Notes: generated by a model from the letters alone, not told the origin. A DNA stretch of 64,000 bases from Cenococcum geophilum 1.58 (GCA_001692895.1 KV748180.1:1668195-1732194), one strand, 5' to 3'; positions 37,405-50,694 are shown, counted from the stretch's first letter. Translations and numbers: made by a program.

Positions 37405-39467
37405 TAATTTATTACTTAATTAGTTATATATATTAAGCAATTAAGGAAAAATAAAAGTATTAGAGAGTATAAAAATAAAGTTATCTAGATAGTACTTTAA
37501 GGCGGTATTTAGGATATATTAGATAAGTATCTAGTAAAATCCCTCCGTAAAAAGATTAAATAAAAAGGGTATAGTTTAAAGGCTAAATAAGAGGCAATAT
37601 TTAAAATATACTATACCCTTTTAGGAGAACCCTATAAGGTGTTAAGCTTTAATAGAAAGTAGAATATTCTAAAAGGTGTCCTTAATATCCCTCTTAATAA
37701 TTATATAACTACGGCCTATATATATAACGTATTAGAGAACCTAATTAACTGTTAAATATTATAGTATAGCGAATACTATAGGGATTAAGTTATTAATAGA
37801 TCGGCTAGATAGTAAGGATAAGTTATAAATATAGCGCTATCCCCTATTTACTTTAGATACTAAACCTAGCAGTAAGGATATAATAGAAGACGTTACTATT
37901 ATAATCCTACCTATATCTAGATTAGCGCTAATCTTCTCTAAAATTAGGACCGTATTTATAGCTATTAAGGCTTAGTTTTTTTAGGAAAGAAGCTTAATTT
38001 TTAGGTTTGCCTTAATCTAGCATTTAAACTTTAAGATACTAATAATATTGTATTAGAGGTTGCTAGGGTATAGAGATAGATAACGCCCCTATACTTAAAT
38101 AATTAAAGGGGAGGGAAAGTCCTATAAAGGAAAGGAGGGTAGGAAGACTAGAAATAATAGTATAGTATTTAGCCTACCTATACTATAAGGGTAGAGCATA
38201 GTTTTAGTAGAGTGTAGGTATAGCTTAATAAAATCCTTTTCCTCCTCTTCCTTTTCCTTATTAATACTTTCCTCTAGTAATTACTACTTATAATTTCTTA
38301 TAGTATATAGGCTACTATACTTACTATAGGTATATAAGAACTTATAATTCTTACCTAGGTTATACTTCCCTCTATTAAAGCTATAATAGGTCCTTAAGAT
38401 ATTAGTACTTACTTATATGCGTTTTAAGATAGATACGGATTTATAAGTACTAGGATTATAATAGATATCTAGGAAGTTACTAAAGATCTTCTAGTTAGCT
38501 AGCTCTAACTAGTTTTTTTTTTAAATAACTATAGAGTAGTGCTTTAAGGCTATAGTTATTAAGGGAGTAATTTAGTAGGTAGTAGATAGCTAGATAACTT
38601 AATTATAAAAGGTAAGTATTTAGGGAATAAGATCTACTAAAAGATTCTTATATATAATAATTAAAATTATTATATGGTTAAGGAAGCCCTCTACCCATAC
38701 TTTAACGGATAGGTAGTCTTTTATTATCCCTTTTTTTAGTCTTATAAAAAGGACGCTGTTAATAATAAGGATATTATTCTAAGGCTTAGACTAGAGCTAG
38801 TGTATCTAAAGGTAAAAGAGGTTATTAGGTAAGAAAGTACCCTAAAATACCTTAAGTATCTCTTTATTTGGGACGCTAGGGAAAAAAAAATTAGAATATT
38901 AGCTATAAATAGGAATAACTTACCTAGTTTATTAATTAGGGTTAAGGATAATACTACTATAGTTAATCTTACTGTTACTATAGCGAGGCTTAATATATAG
39001 AGTTTAGTTATCTAATCTTCCTATTTTTTTTAAACGTATAGTATTTTAGTACGGTCCTTCTATTCCTAAAGGAGTTTTATTTTTTAGTTAGTTGCCTAAT
39101 CTTTAATTTTCTTTACCTAAGCTCTTCTAATCCTTAGGTCCTCCTTATATAGTTACTAAAGCTATTTTTTAGCTTTTTTAGCGGCTAAAGTCTTACGTTA
39201 AGCCGTAGAGAGAGGCGCTATTATAAAGGATAGAAACTATAACGCTAGCGTATCACCTAAAGGTATAGGGGAAGGTAAGGGAGACTAGTAGGTAACCTTT
39301 AAGGAGTTTAGCTTATTAAGTATATCGTTATTAGTTAAGTTTTTAAGGTTTTTATAAATAATTTATAAAGGTTTAGACGAGCGTATAGGTTATTAAGTTA
39401 TTAACAGCAATAATTAATTATTAGAAATTAAGTAAATAAGGCATTGGCTCTTAAATAAGACTAATAT
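37405..39467. other. RIP-worn DNA continuing the Crypton region
   Basis: Before the LTR element inserted, this stretch was contiguous with 34033 and below. It is TA-rich with stop-filled frames. A plus-strand piece near 39170-39460 (AFLAAKVLR, AVERGAIIKDRNYNA) looks protein-like but is not recognised. No intact gene, RNA or element border is visible apart from the repeat A copy that follows. Confidence 0.45.
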
Positions 39468-39562
39468 GGAAAGCAAGCAAGCAAGGCTCAATTTTGTGAA
39501 TGTTGATGATGTTGGTGTTGCTGAGATGCAGGGGTGCTGCTGCAGTGCTCGCTTAGCCACAT
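39468..39562 (+). repeat. Dispersed repeat A, copy 4 (3' part)
   Basis: It runs from GAAAGCAAGCAAGCAAGGC to GCTCGCTTAGCCACATA. It is the least RIP-worn copy, keeping CA/TG dinucleotides where the other copies have TA. Its last bases GACATGTC are found only after the MITE at 39564-39709. Confidence 0.7.
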
Positions 39563-39563
39563 A

Positions 39564-39709
39564 CAAGGGGGTAACATGAATGGCTCAGACGCCCCCCCTG
39601 CTATTATGGAGAGGAAAATAAGCGAGCCCTAAGTAACATAGCAGGGCTAGGTTATTTTGTGTACCGTACTAGCAGGGGGGGCGTCTGAGGCATTGATGTT
39701 ACCCCCTTG
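39564..39709. mobile_element. 146-bp MITE, TA target duplication, inserted in repeat A
   Basis: The arms CAAGGGGGTAACAT..GCTCAGACGCCCCCC and GGGGGGCGTCTGAG..ATGTTACCCCCTTG are near-perfect inverted repeats of about 40 bp around a short centre, flanked by TA on both sides (39562-39563, 39710-39711). Copies 1 and 2 of repeat A show the uninterrupted site (CACATAGAC or CATATAGAC), which proves insertion at a TA. This fits Tc1/mariner-type transposition. Confidence 0.9.
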
Positions 39710-39848
39710 TAGACATGTCCATCTATTACACGTCCCTAACCGATCCCCAAACAGAGGGGATACTGATGCGAAAATCCAGAAACATTCTATATAAAACGCC
39801 TTTCGCCCATGCTTTTGAACCAAAGCACCTCTCCACCAGATCTCCGGC

Positions 39849-42800
39849 TTACATGGTCGGGCTAAATCTACTCATCTTCCGAATTTTTGCTCCATAGAAA
39901 TAGAACAGTATAGGAACGGGACATAGAGCAGCAGTCAGAAACCCCAACAAACTCGTCGCCCAGTTAACTCCAAGATTATGGTACCTGAGATGCATTAGCC
40001 CGATGTTTTGGATCAAATAGAACTTTCGGATCAACTCACATTCCCGTGGCAAAAAGGGGGAAACCAGCTCCAAAAAGCGATCGAACAAACGTATTACCCG
40101 CAATAGCACTGTTGGCATTCATCAAGTAAACATCGATGATATAGTTTAGTCCTTGCAAGAAAATCATCAGAACTCCTGCACCGATTGGAATGCCTGCCAG
40201 GACCTGCGGCACCCAGGTGATATGTGGGTTTGATGTCTAAGCGAACTAGAACATTCCTGCAGGGAATATAAATCCGCCCACGATCATCGGGATAAGTCGT
40301 TCCTCTGGAATAACACGGCCGTGTTTTGCCATCTTGCGAGCGAAACGAGTTTTGGATGTCCAAACGATGATGCCGGCGCCAATCAACACGCCAATAGTGA
40401 TGCTGATGAATGGGAGCGCGCCCACACCTCCATTCCAGCCGCGTTGCTCTTGGAATGCGATGGGGTAGGCCTCAAAGAAGAGATAGAGGATGCCGTATAT
40501 GAGAGCCATGTAAATAGTGACTAGGGTGAGGATAGGCTCGAGGAATAGCATGACGAATGGCCGGATGATATATTTGTTGCTGATACTCTTGAGGTCGATT
40601 TGCATTTCGTCCGCCTTAGCGTGAATCGCCCAGTTGCGTGTCTCGAAGCGAATCTTCTTTGCACGCTGCTGTAGGAGAGTTGGAGGGTAGGACTCTGGTA
40701 CAAGTATAAAGCCTACAGTGCCGAAGAAGAATCCCATTATTGCTGTTAGATACTCAGTCCACCGCCAGCCAAGGTAGCTCTGAGTGACGAAGCCTCCTAC
40801 AATGGGTCCGGCAACGGGACCGATGAAAGTTGCTCCCGCGAATATACACACGGCAATGCCACGGTCTATGGGTTCCCAGAAGTCGGTGAGGGTACCACCA
40901 ACGATAGCGAGAGGTGCTGAGCCGAAGAACCCCCCAAAGAATCTACAAAGCATGATTGTTTGGAGGTTCTGTGCTACGGCAACAGGAATCTGGAAAATTG
41001 CGAATATGAAGAAGCCAAAGAACAATGGCATCTTGCGACCATATACCTCGGAAAGTGGTCCCCATAGGGGTGGACCAGCCGCAAAGCCCTAGGTAGGCCA
41101 AAATTAGAATAGTAAAAACGTCCTGACAATGCAAGCACCTACTAAAACAAATAAGCTGGTACCCAGGATCATGACCTCAGTAGATACGCCAAATTCAATA
41201 GCAGTAGGGATAGTTGCTGTGCTGAAAACACTACTAGCAAACGTTATGCAGAAGGTCATGAGGCCAAGTACAATGGTAACCATCCACTTCTTCCACCGTG
41301 GCCAGTTCATTGGATTGCCCTATAATAAAAACGTAAGCATTAAGTCCATAGAGTATCCAAGGATTACCCACAGGGTCATCAGGACCATCCCACTCAACGA
41401 GATTGGGATCCTTCTCTTCTTTCCTTGTCCTTGCACCAGTGATCTACTTGGAGCGGGGTCTATTTGGAGCTCCAATGTGGATTCGGCTTCGATATGGATT
41501 TGGATTGGGCCTTCTGGTTGGTGGATTGGAGTGGATCTATGGTTGATTTGACTCTTGGAGCTCCAGATCTATACCCAATTCAAAGTGCGGCTGAGGAGGA
41601 ATAGAGCGCTAAGGGGTCAGTGTAAAAGAAGAAGCCAATCAGCAAGTCTCTTAACTCTACCACTGACTCACCGTCCAATAAGTAGTGTATTAGCCATAGA
41701 ATCTAGGACACCTGGCCATCCTACCACTGCTGCTGTCGCTTCTGCTGTTACGGTTCTGCATCTACACTTACTGTCGTGGTGTTGTATTTGACTTTCCTAC
41801 CTTCGCAATAGAACGATTTCTCTTAGTACGCCCGCCTCCACGTTACCCTTACCCCAAAATCAATTAATTCGAAAGCCGACGACACAAAGGAGGTGGTTAA
41901 GTTTAAGCTATAGGGCAAGAACTATATTCGATGTAACGCCTTAACGAAGAAACCGAAGCATACGAAGCAACGCACGTCACCCGTCGCTCTCGCTTGTAAA
42001 TAGATATGATTGAGGCCAACGGGTGCCTCCGCCATTGGTACGGGCCTCCGCGCAAGGGCACGTTTAATAATACAGAGGGAGGAGCCTACACAAATGGTAC
42101 CACCAAAGGAGGCCTCAAAGGCTCGAGTTGCCGCGTATAAGGAAGCTATGGAGGAAGTCGCAAAGGCAGCAGCAGAGGCAGCAGCAGAGGCAGCAGAGGC
42201 AGCAGCAAATGCAGTAGCAGAGGCACCTCCGGGGGAGCCAGGTGGGCCGGGTGAGCCAGTGGCTATAGAGCCAGATGATGACGAGAGTGAAAGCCATGAT
42301 AAGGGCGCATATGCTGCCCTCGAGGAGGCGATTGAGGTAGAAGATCACGAAGCTTCTTATATAGAGGCTTTGTAATTTAGGGTTGATTTGGTACGTTCTT
42401 TCTTTCCTTAACTTTTTCCTTACCTTCTGCCAAGACTTACTATTTATAGTATATATTTGATCTGGAGTCATATTGGAGTCCTGGAGCTCCACCGCCTCCT
42501 CGGCGTATGGAGTGGATTTGACCCCCAAATCCACTCCAGTCCAGTCCAATAAGATCACTGCCTTGCACCTTGAAGCTCTTGCTTCTCGATATCTCGTTCT
42601 GAGTTTGATGCTTCGGATCCACCTGGCTGATGTTGTTCTGGATGGGCTCCTACATGCCGAGAAATCGTACTGCGACTTGACGAAGTCAAACTCCCCTTGC
42701 TGTCATCGTCTTCTTCTTCTCCAAGGGTGCTCTTATCATCCGACACATTCCTGGTTTCTTGCTCAAAATCTCCTATATTTGGAACATCAGTTGATTCCCG

Positions 42801-42902
42801 ATATCGTGGGTTCTGAGAGGATGGAGTCCCGAGTCCGTCGGGACTATATGTTCTTCTTCCATTAGCACTTCTAGTGATGCCATCACCCAGTTTATCGTCC
42901 AT
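39849..42902 (-). pseudogene. MFS drug/polyamine-type transporter, disrupted by a hAT element and nonsense changes
   Basis: A DHA1-type 12-helix transporter gene. Exon 1 starts at ATG 42902 with a hydrophilic N-terminus (ERDIEKQELQGAR) and is interrupted by a transposon at 41437-42560. It resumes at 41436 with TRKEEKDPNLVEWDGPDDP, in frame once the element and one 8-bp duplication are removed. Introns lie at 41371-41320 (52 nt), 41142-41089 (54 nt) and 40039-39985 (55 nt). They restore NPMNWPRWKKW, then SLFVLGFAAGPPLWGPLSEV and YGRK (the motif A region). The C-terminal part reads [15 protein letters not shown] and LGVNWATSLLGFL, ending at 39849. Two TAG codons near 40232-40246 stand where the family has Trp (MFWFAWTSNP). 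The gene cannot make a full transporter. The hAT insertion and the nonsense changes are independent lesions. Confidence 0.85.
41437..42560 (+). mobile_element. hAT-family element, non-autonomous, 1,124 bp
   Basis: The ends CAGTGATCTACTTGGAGCGG and (reverse complement) CAGTGATCTTATTGGACTGG are terminal inverted repeats. They are flanked by the 8-bp direct repeat CCTTGCAC (41429-41436 and 42561-42568), the hAT hallmark. Subterminal GGAGTGGAT and GGAGCTCC words recur. Inside, plus-strand pieces (VVKFKL-stop-GKNYIRCNAL, ANGCLRHWYGPP in another frame, about 41890-42070) recall a BED-type zinc finger of fungal hAT transposases. No catalytic region is present, so it is an internally deleted copy. 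The Ala-rich open frame 42010-42375 comes from GCAGCA repeats. Confidence 0.9.
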
Positions 42903-43378
42903 GGTAGGCGTAATGGAAGCGGTCCAATGAGAGATTCCAATGCAAGTATGCTCAATAATAAATTTTTGATTTTTTTTTCAAGATCGTATTAAAGTAGACG
43001 GAAGTTGATATTTGATTTTAGGGTTATGATGGTGAATGAGGTAACTACAACCTATATACATTTGGGCAATTTTTGAGACCTTCCACTGAAATCGACGCTA
43101 GGCCATGACTATATGGTGGATAATGAACTCGGCCGAGGCAAGGTTATATCCGCGTGCCGACAAGCGGGTACTGCCAATGACGAAACGGGCCACGAAGCTT
43201 GAATTGTGGATCTCATCGGCCTTTACTGATCGCGAAATTCGACGGCTTCAGAACTCGGAGGCGGGCGGAAAACATTAAACTCCGATTGGCACACTAATAA
43301 GTAATCGAAAAGAGCATTAGATCTCTATGGGATGATTACACGAGGCAGTAGAAGTAGGTAGTTCCACCTGTAGTATTT
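42903..43378. other. Upstream region of the MFS gene
   Basis: Non-coding sequence between the MFS start and the next decayed gene, with a poly-T/AT-rich part at 42955-42990 and several CGG/CCG words at 43125-43260 of the type zinc-cluster regulators bind. I cannot name a defined operator. Confidence 0.4.
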
Positions 43379-45168
43379 TTGATATTTGTGATCTGGTCCA
43401 GGCCTCTTTTGAGGCGGTTAAGGTTGCCGCGTCGGAATATTTCCAATGGCCGATGCGACATCGCGAATATGGAACCCAAAATTATGGAACCACTATCGTT
43501 CAATGATGTTCATACGACCTTTACCAGATATACAACCCTGAAGTCTGGGTTTCAACCAGCTGAGACTCAAGGCCATGGAGTACTGAGAGAGCCGATGACA
43601 CGTTCATAACAGAAAATACCCGATGGCTCCTTCATGGAAATGCTCTTAGGTCGATTTTCCGAGATATTCTACTTACAGACATGAAGACACAAAATATAGA
43701 ATTCAGGAACTGTCGGCCGGAATTTGAGGCTATATATTGTCCTAAATGGCGCAGCCATGAGGACCGGTCTTTTTGGTGCCATTTGGCGGTCAACAGGAAC
43801 CATGCCAGCCAGGTTTCGTTTACAGCGCCCTAGTAATAACCATAGTCAAATGTGGCATATTGCTATCTCGGTGAAAGCACGACATAACGACAGCATTTCA
43901 AATGAGAAAGTTAGGCTTTCTGAAGCATGAGACATTCGTGCCTAGTATCGTGCCGTAGCTCATGTACTGCAGGACTGCATACACTGCTACTACATTGATA
44001 ACGATTAGTCTTCATGCTGCACTTCGTTCTCATCTATTTCGGGAGTTAGAGATATGGTAGAGATGGATAAATCAATGGATTCTGCCATCGGCAAAATAAA
44101 TGCAGGACGATGAATCGCCAACACTCCCTCCTCAAACACGACGTCCACACCCAGCTTCTCCAACGATACTTCTCCCGCGCTGTCAAAAATCTCGGAGAAT
44201 ATTGGTGGGCCAAATGAAACTCAACCATAATCTTTCGAGTCGACGGTCTACCGAGTCGAGTCAAGCGAATGCCCATAACCACAAGCCTGCTGTTTCGTGG
44301 CCCTTCTCAAGGAGCTACACGATAAGATATACAACCAATTCAATTTGAAATTTCTAAGGCATCATCCTATCATCTTGGGTACACCAAATACAAGTCCAAG
44401 TGGCTCATTTGTGGGGTAGGCGACTGGTTCTATACTTTGACAGACCACTTAACTTCTCCGATCAAGCTGTGTAGCATGCCACCTATGGCAACCATCGAGT
44501 TCCTTCTCCTTAATAAGCAAACCCACTGTAGTGCTTGGACCGGAGTTATCGCTGTCTGCGGATCATTCTAAGCTCAATAAACAGCCGCACCGTATTTTCA
44601 ATGACAGAATATATGGATGTGCATATAATGCAATGTTGTTATACGAAATTAATGTTGAAACATGTGCGGAAATGCATTGTAAAAACCGCGATCAGCCATT
44701 ATAGCATGATAATTGGGCGTCTTCGCTACACTAGGGCTATATGCACTAGAAATTTCTTGAGGGCGCATTTGCCTGTATGCCGGAATCGAGGAGCTGAACT
44801 TGGTTGGACAACTGGGCGACTATGAATCGGAACAAATCGTTGAGTATGGGGAATCTCCTTCGGTTCAGAAATGCGGCAAATTTCCGAACATACACCAGTT
44901 CCTTCATCCTCAGTTCATCTTTGACGGGAAGGAGCGCAGTTTCAAGGCCTTTCGCAGTTCGATCAGAACTAGCAAGGGATTACAGCTTTATCAGAGGGCC
45001 CAAATAACCAAGACGGCGGACGGAATTGAGATTTTGACAGTGTACAACTACAAGTCAAATCCACCAGCGCTCAAGTATGATAGGGTCAGTGATCTTCTAT
45101 GGCGTAGTTGCAGAGGACATTCACTAGAAGATCACGCGCTTGTCGAGGATATGTTCGGACCTTCGTAG
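43379..45168 (+). pseudogene. Decayed gene of unknown family
   Basis: Plus-strand coding-like pieces follow each other in changing frames. They are FDICDLVQASFEAVKVAASE (about 43378-43440), DDTFITENTRWLLHGNALRS then FEAIYCPKWRSHEDRSFW (about 43590-43770), QRYFSRAVKNLGEYWW and SKWLICGVGDWFYTLTDHLT (about 44160-44450), and finally an open 122-codon stretch at 44800-45168 (GLQLYQRAQITKTADGIEIL). Composition is normal, so decay here is by indels and stops rather than heavy RIP. The series suggests one former multi-exon gene. Some frame changes may be introns. I do not recognise the protein. Confidence 0.35.
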
Positions 45169-45466
45169 AAATCTGTAGGGTGACGAGTTAGGACAAGGGC
45201 TTTAAGAGCGGCGATCAGACCGCGGAACAGTACGTTGAGATGAGCGAGAGTTCTCATACCAAATAGGAATATATTGTGGACTTCCACCGCTTGATGCAAT
45301 GGAGCCAGATTTGCTTTTCGACCATGGTAGAGCAAGCTGATACAGAGCACTATGCCGACCGTACTGGGACGCGGCTGCTGATATGTTGTTGGCCATTTTA
45401 GCAGTCTCGGTACTGTTGCGCATATTGTATGCGCGCTCTTCTGACATATGGTAGTTGTTGATTTAA

Positions 45467-46261
45467 TCAATCATCCTCGCTCTCATTTCTTGACCTGTCT
45501 ACGGATGATCCACTCCGGACTTCCTCCACATCGTCCTCACTATCACGGCCATTGTTTCCATTCTCCATATCAATATCGTCTGCGTCCAGTTCTTCAATCT
45601 CATCTCCCAATGGACTAACTCGAGGTTCCAGCATCTCCAAATCTTCAAGGTTTGCTCTTGATGGTAGCTTCCATAAACTTGTAGCACACATACGATCTTT
45701 TGTCAATAGATCATCCACAAATTGATCCATATATGTCAGCGTGAAACCCTCCCTTGTCCTCCGCTTCAGTCTACGGTAATCCGAAAGTAACGGTTCTAAC
45801 GTCTGGTAAATCTCAACCGGTTCCCATGCAAGCCGGATATAGAACGCTGCAAGCGCACGAAGGTATTTGAATTCGCCTTTTCTCCCCCTTAATTGATCTT
45901 GTCCTTCGCCATTCTCGTTGTCCCGGTCTTCATCACCACTTTCGTCCTCTCCAAAATTCAAATATTCAAGTATGACCTCCTTCTCTGGTACTAGTTGTAG
46001 TAGCTTAAAGGCTAGACATAAAAAAGGTGTAGGCTTTCCCATGCCTCCGTATGTACCGCCGACAAATGTAAGTTCAACTGCGCGGTCGCATAACGTAGCG
46101 GCGTTCAGTCCAAAGCATTGCTCTTTCCAATAGTATGACTCGATGATGCGGTCTCGGACAGCTTTCTCGAAGAGTAGAGCGGGATTTTGGCCGCGGATTA
46201 GGGTACCACTGTATCCACGCTCGTCCAGCAGAGCTTTCGCGTCGGCGGCGTGGGTGGACAT
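45467..46261 (-). CDS. prp38: Pre-mRNA-splicing factor 38 (PRP38 family)
   Basis: A single-exon gene of 264 codons from ATG 46261. It has the PRP38 domain over about residues 20-180: NPALLFEKAVRDRIIESYYW, KEQCFGLNAATLCDRAVEL, FVGGTYGGMGKPTPFLCLAF and KYLRALAAFYIRL, all family signatures. The yeast protein belongs to the U4/U6.U5 tri-snRNP and is needed to activate the spliceosome (knowledge of the family). The C-terminal 60 residues are acidic with Ser/Asp/Glu clusters, usual for fungal members. An Asp/Glu-rich loop (about residues 103-125) interrupts the domain before the FKYLRALAAF helix. It is divergently arranged with the GT8-like gene, sharing about 370 bp of upstream DNA. Confidence 0.95.
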   Translation of the reverse strand: MSTHAADAKALLDERGYSGTLIRGQNPALLFEKAVRDRIIESYYWKEQCFGLNAATLCDRAVELTFVGGTYGGMGKPTPFLCLAFKLLQLVPEKEVILEYLNFGEDESGDEDRDNENGEGQDQLRGRKGEFKYLRALAAFYIRLAWEPVEIYQTLEPLLSDYRRLKRRTREGFTLTYMDQFVDDLLTKDRMCATSLWKLPSRANLEDLEMLEPRVSPLGDEIEELDADDIDMENGNNGRDSEDDVEEVRSGSSVDRSRNESEDD

Positions 46262-46628
46262 CCCGAGAAGGTTGGTTGAGCGCGAAAAACTAGCTAATTT
46301 GTTGAAATATCTTCAGTGTAAAGCGTAAAGACGCGTGCAAGTATAAGCTGTCGTATTAGATCGAGGTCCTACGGTTGGGAGTTGAGTTCTGTAATTTTTC
46401 ACAAATGCCAAGGCATGATATCGATTGTCGCCCTCCCAACGACCCATGCATGTCAACATTCAGCCCTATCCGTGCAAGATGTTACCGTGTTTTACCAGAC
46501 AGGAGCCTTATTTGCACGAGCTGGCGATTGCATTTCTCATGTATAACACCTGCTAGAAAAGTCACACCATCCTTCTTGTTCACGTTTATTCGCTGTAAAA
46601 AATGCTTCTCACAGGAGGGCAGGTCTCT
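46262..46628. promoter_or_regulatory. Shared upstream region of prp38 and the GT8-like gene
   Basis: About 370 bp lie between the two divergent starts. I see no coding sequence and no named regulatory motif. The assignment as a bidirectional promoter rests on gene orientation only. Confidence 0.5.
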
Positions 46629-47952
46629 ATGGCCATATCCTCCACAATTGGTACAGACTTCTTCAAGTCTATTGACATTTACTGCTCTTGAGGAAGATAG
46701 ACGGAAGCTGATTATTCTCTATAGTATTTACATTCACCTCACTCCTCTTTCTCTCAGGATATGTCCTGCAACAAAAAACCTTACATAGCCTACAAGCCGC
46801 AATCAAACCCCGCTTGCCCAAACCACTAACTGCACCTACGCCATCAATTGCCCCGCTCAATCTCAATGTTAAGTGGGCAAGACCAGTCGGCGGAAGGCCT
46901 AGCTCTGATGCCGATTTCGACCAATATATCTCAGAGCAAACCATCGACTGGAGTAGGCTGGGCTATGTGCAGCTAGTGAAGGAGCATGTTGAAGTGTGCA
47001 GCGCAATGATGCTGTTTGGAGATTTGTACAGGCTGAGAAGCCCCGCAAAGAGGGTGTTGTTGTTTCCGCGTGCGTGGCTGGAAGGTGCGACCGGCGAAGT
47101 GGTGGACCCATACTTGAGAACGAGTCGGAGGCTTTTGAGGATGGCAGCTAGGCGATATGGTGTTGTTTTGATGCCAATGGAGCCGATCATAGAAGGTGCT
47201 GATAGTGAGTAGCAAGCTTTCTGCCTGCAGGATGCAGTTACTAACTTACCGTTTCCATGCGAATAGATTCATTACCCTCTTCATACTCACTTGCGAGTTT
47301 GTTCTCGCTAGTTGACTATGAAAGAATCATCCATCTCTCCTCTCCAGGTCTTCTGCTCGATGCATCGCCGCTGGATTCCCTTCTCGCATTTTCCGAGTCA
47401 GAGCCGGTTGCTGCACTTCCTGCCAATGCAGAAAGGAAAGAGCTGTTGACATCACTCCTTCTCATCCATCCTTCTGCGGAGAATTATTCACGATTAAGGG
47501 AACTCCGTTCGACGCAGCCTATGACCGATCTGGATCTTTTTCGGAAATCCTTCCCTGTGCCTGATTCACTGCTTTCGAGTTGGTCTATGTCACTAGGCAA
47601 TCTCTTTTACGAATCGACATCGCTGCGCAACTCGATCGAAGGCTTTAATTCCACCATCTTCACCGAGGCGACGGCGTACGTGCGCCTTTCGGATCCTGAA
47701 TTACCAGGTCCGGAATACGATGTCCCTTACTATGACAGAGTCCGGATCAGGCCGAAAAACGAAGAGGCCAGATTTGTCTGGGAAAAACTATATGAGACGT
47801 TTAGACAACGCAGGATGGAGATCTGTGGCCTGGATCTGGAGACGTGGAGCAGCCCTGTGTTGCAGGCTGAGACGATGGCAGATGAAAGCGGTACAGTTGC
47901 TGAGGAAAGTCAAGTTGCAGACGAGATTGTAAAGCAAGCGCAGGATCTGTAG
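46629..47952 (+). CDS. GT8-like glycosyltransferase (divergent)
   Basis: The firm exons are 46758-47204 and 47267-47952, separated by a 62-nt intron with a TACTAAC branch site. A likely first exon is 46629-46650 (ATG GCC ATA TCC...), joined by a 107-nt intron that keeps phase. The protein is about 386 residues. DWSRLGYVQLVKEHVEVCSA then MMLFGDLYRLRSPAKRVLLF and YERIIHLSSPGLLLDASPLD match the fold order of fungal GT8 enzymes related to GlcNAc transferases, where the last segment normally carries the metal-binding DxD (YLDADG). Here it reads SSPG, so the usual metal site is missing. The second half is diverged. It may act on Golgi glycans, may have lost activity, or may be a distant relative. 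A hydrophobic stretch upstream of 46758 is in frame but has no ATG. Confidence 0.55.
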
Positions 47953-48555
47953 AAATGTTGCGAACTGGGTACTAGGTAGGGGTTTTGGCGGCGGTCTGGA
48001 TTTTCATGGGCTCCATGGCGTTGGGGATGGCAAGGTCTTAAGCCTGGGATACAGGATTATTGTGGGCATGACGCAAGCCCATTCGTGCTGAGACGATGAA
48101 ATGAATCTGTTTACAGTAGCAACAAATCTAGTGCAGGCATTGCGGCTTTCGCGAGGCTTTTACACCAAACTATCACCTGCTCAGATAAAGCCGCATTGCT
48201 TTTCCCAAAGAGATGATTGAAGTTGGCGTTTCTTTGACTTTTGCGCTCTGGCGTGCATTCCTCAATGCCCGTCGACCCTTATGATTAAGCTCTCTTCCCT
48301 GCCCCACCCTGCCCGCAGTGCTATCCATCTCGCAGCCTCAACCTAAAGCCAACTCCCCTTCTCCACTTCTTTGATCGCCTCCCGCATCCTTATGCTCTCT
48401 AATACATCGTTCCGCACTCCAATTCCTATCCACCAACATAGTTATTGCTAGTACTTTGCGCCCGCGCATTCCACAATCGAGATTGACCAAGCTCGAAGCT
48501 TGCTGCGGCACCTAGGTCAAGCTAGGGCTGGGTACATTCCTTCAAGGTCGCTTCT
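47953..48555. promoter_or_regulatory. Intergenic region and likely 5' leader of the PKA gene
   Basis: No coding frame is supported. A pyrimidine-rich stretch (about 48285-48400, with CTCTCTTCCCTGCCCC) precedes the PKA start, as is common for fungal promoters and transcription starts. Confidence 0.5.
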
Positions 48556-50167
<1,612 letters not shown>

Positions 50168-50694
50168 GCTATCCTTCATAGAGCTAATGCTTGCATGCAA
50201 AGGCCCTGTGTGGCGTGTTTTGGCGAAGTTGGAATTGTGTTTGTGATTACTCCGTCTGGAATAAACTCTCTTTTAAAATCATACTGCTGGACCAAGCAGA
50301 TTGAAAGGGGCTGCAGGAGAGTTGTGAAGGTTTCTGTGATATGGTTCAAGCTCTACACAATAGAGCAGCAAAATGGTGGGTCAGGGTGGGCTTTACTATC
50401 ATGACTTTCTTACTTCTAGGGGCTGGTGGACAGTGGATAGGCTTGCTGGGGACCTGGTTCCTGGATTCATCGGTAGGTGGAATGCTGTTATCGCTTGATG
50501 GACTTCTAACACAGCTATGTTGACTCTCGACCATTACCATTACAGTAATGGAGCGGACAATATGGACTTTACCTACTTAGCCTCTTCGTCTCTGTACGTG
50601 TAGCAATGATTTTAACGTCTCGTTACGTAGGCTATTAAACATTGCGGCGGCCGCGGAGACAAAAGAAAACTAAATCTCCCCCAATTATATCCCT
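50168..50694. other. 3' flank of the PKA gene up to the next repeat block
   Basis: Normal composition until about 50640, then AT-rich. Short open frames here have no recognisable motif and probably belong to the 3' untranslated region. Confidence 0.5.

Noticed and set aside
42115..42558. Cys-rich 147-codon open frame on the minus strand
   Set aside because: It is the reverse of GCAGCA repeats inside the hAT element and crosses the element's end. The Cys run reflects the repeat, not a secreted effector.
39715..42902. MFS transporter as part of a biosynthetic gene cluster
   Set aside because: No backbone enzyme (PKS, NRPS, terpene cyclase), oxidase or pathway regulator is near. The neighbours are transposons, a decayed unknown gene and prp38.
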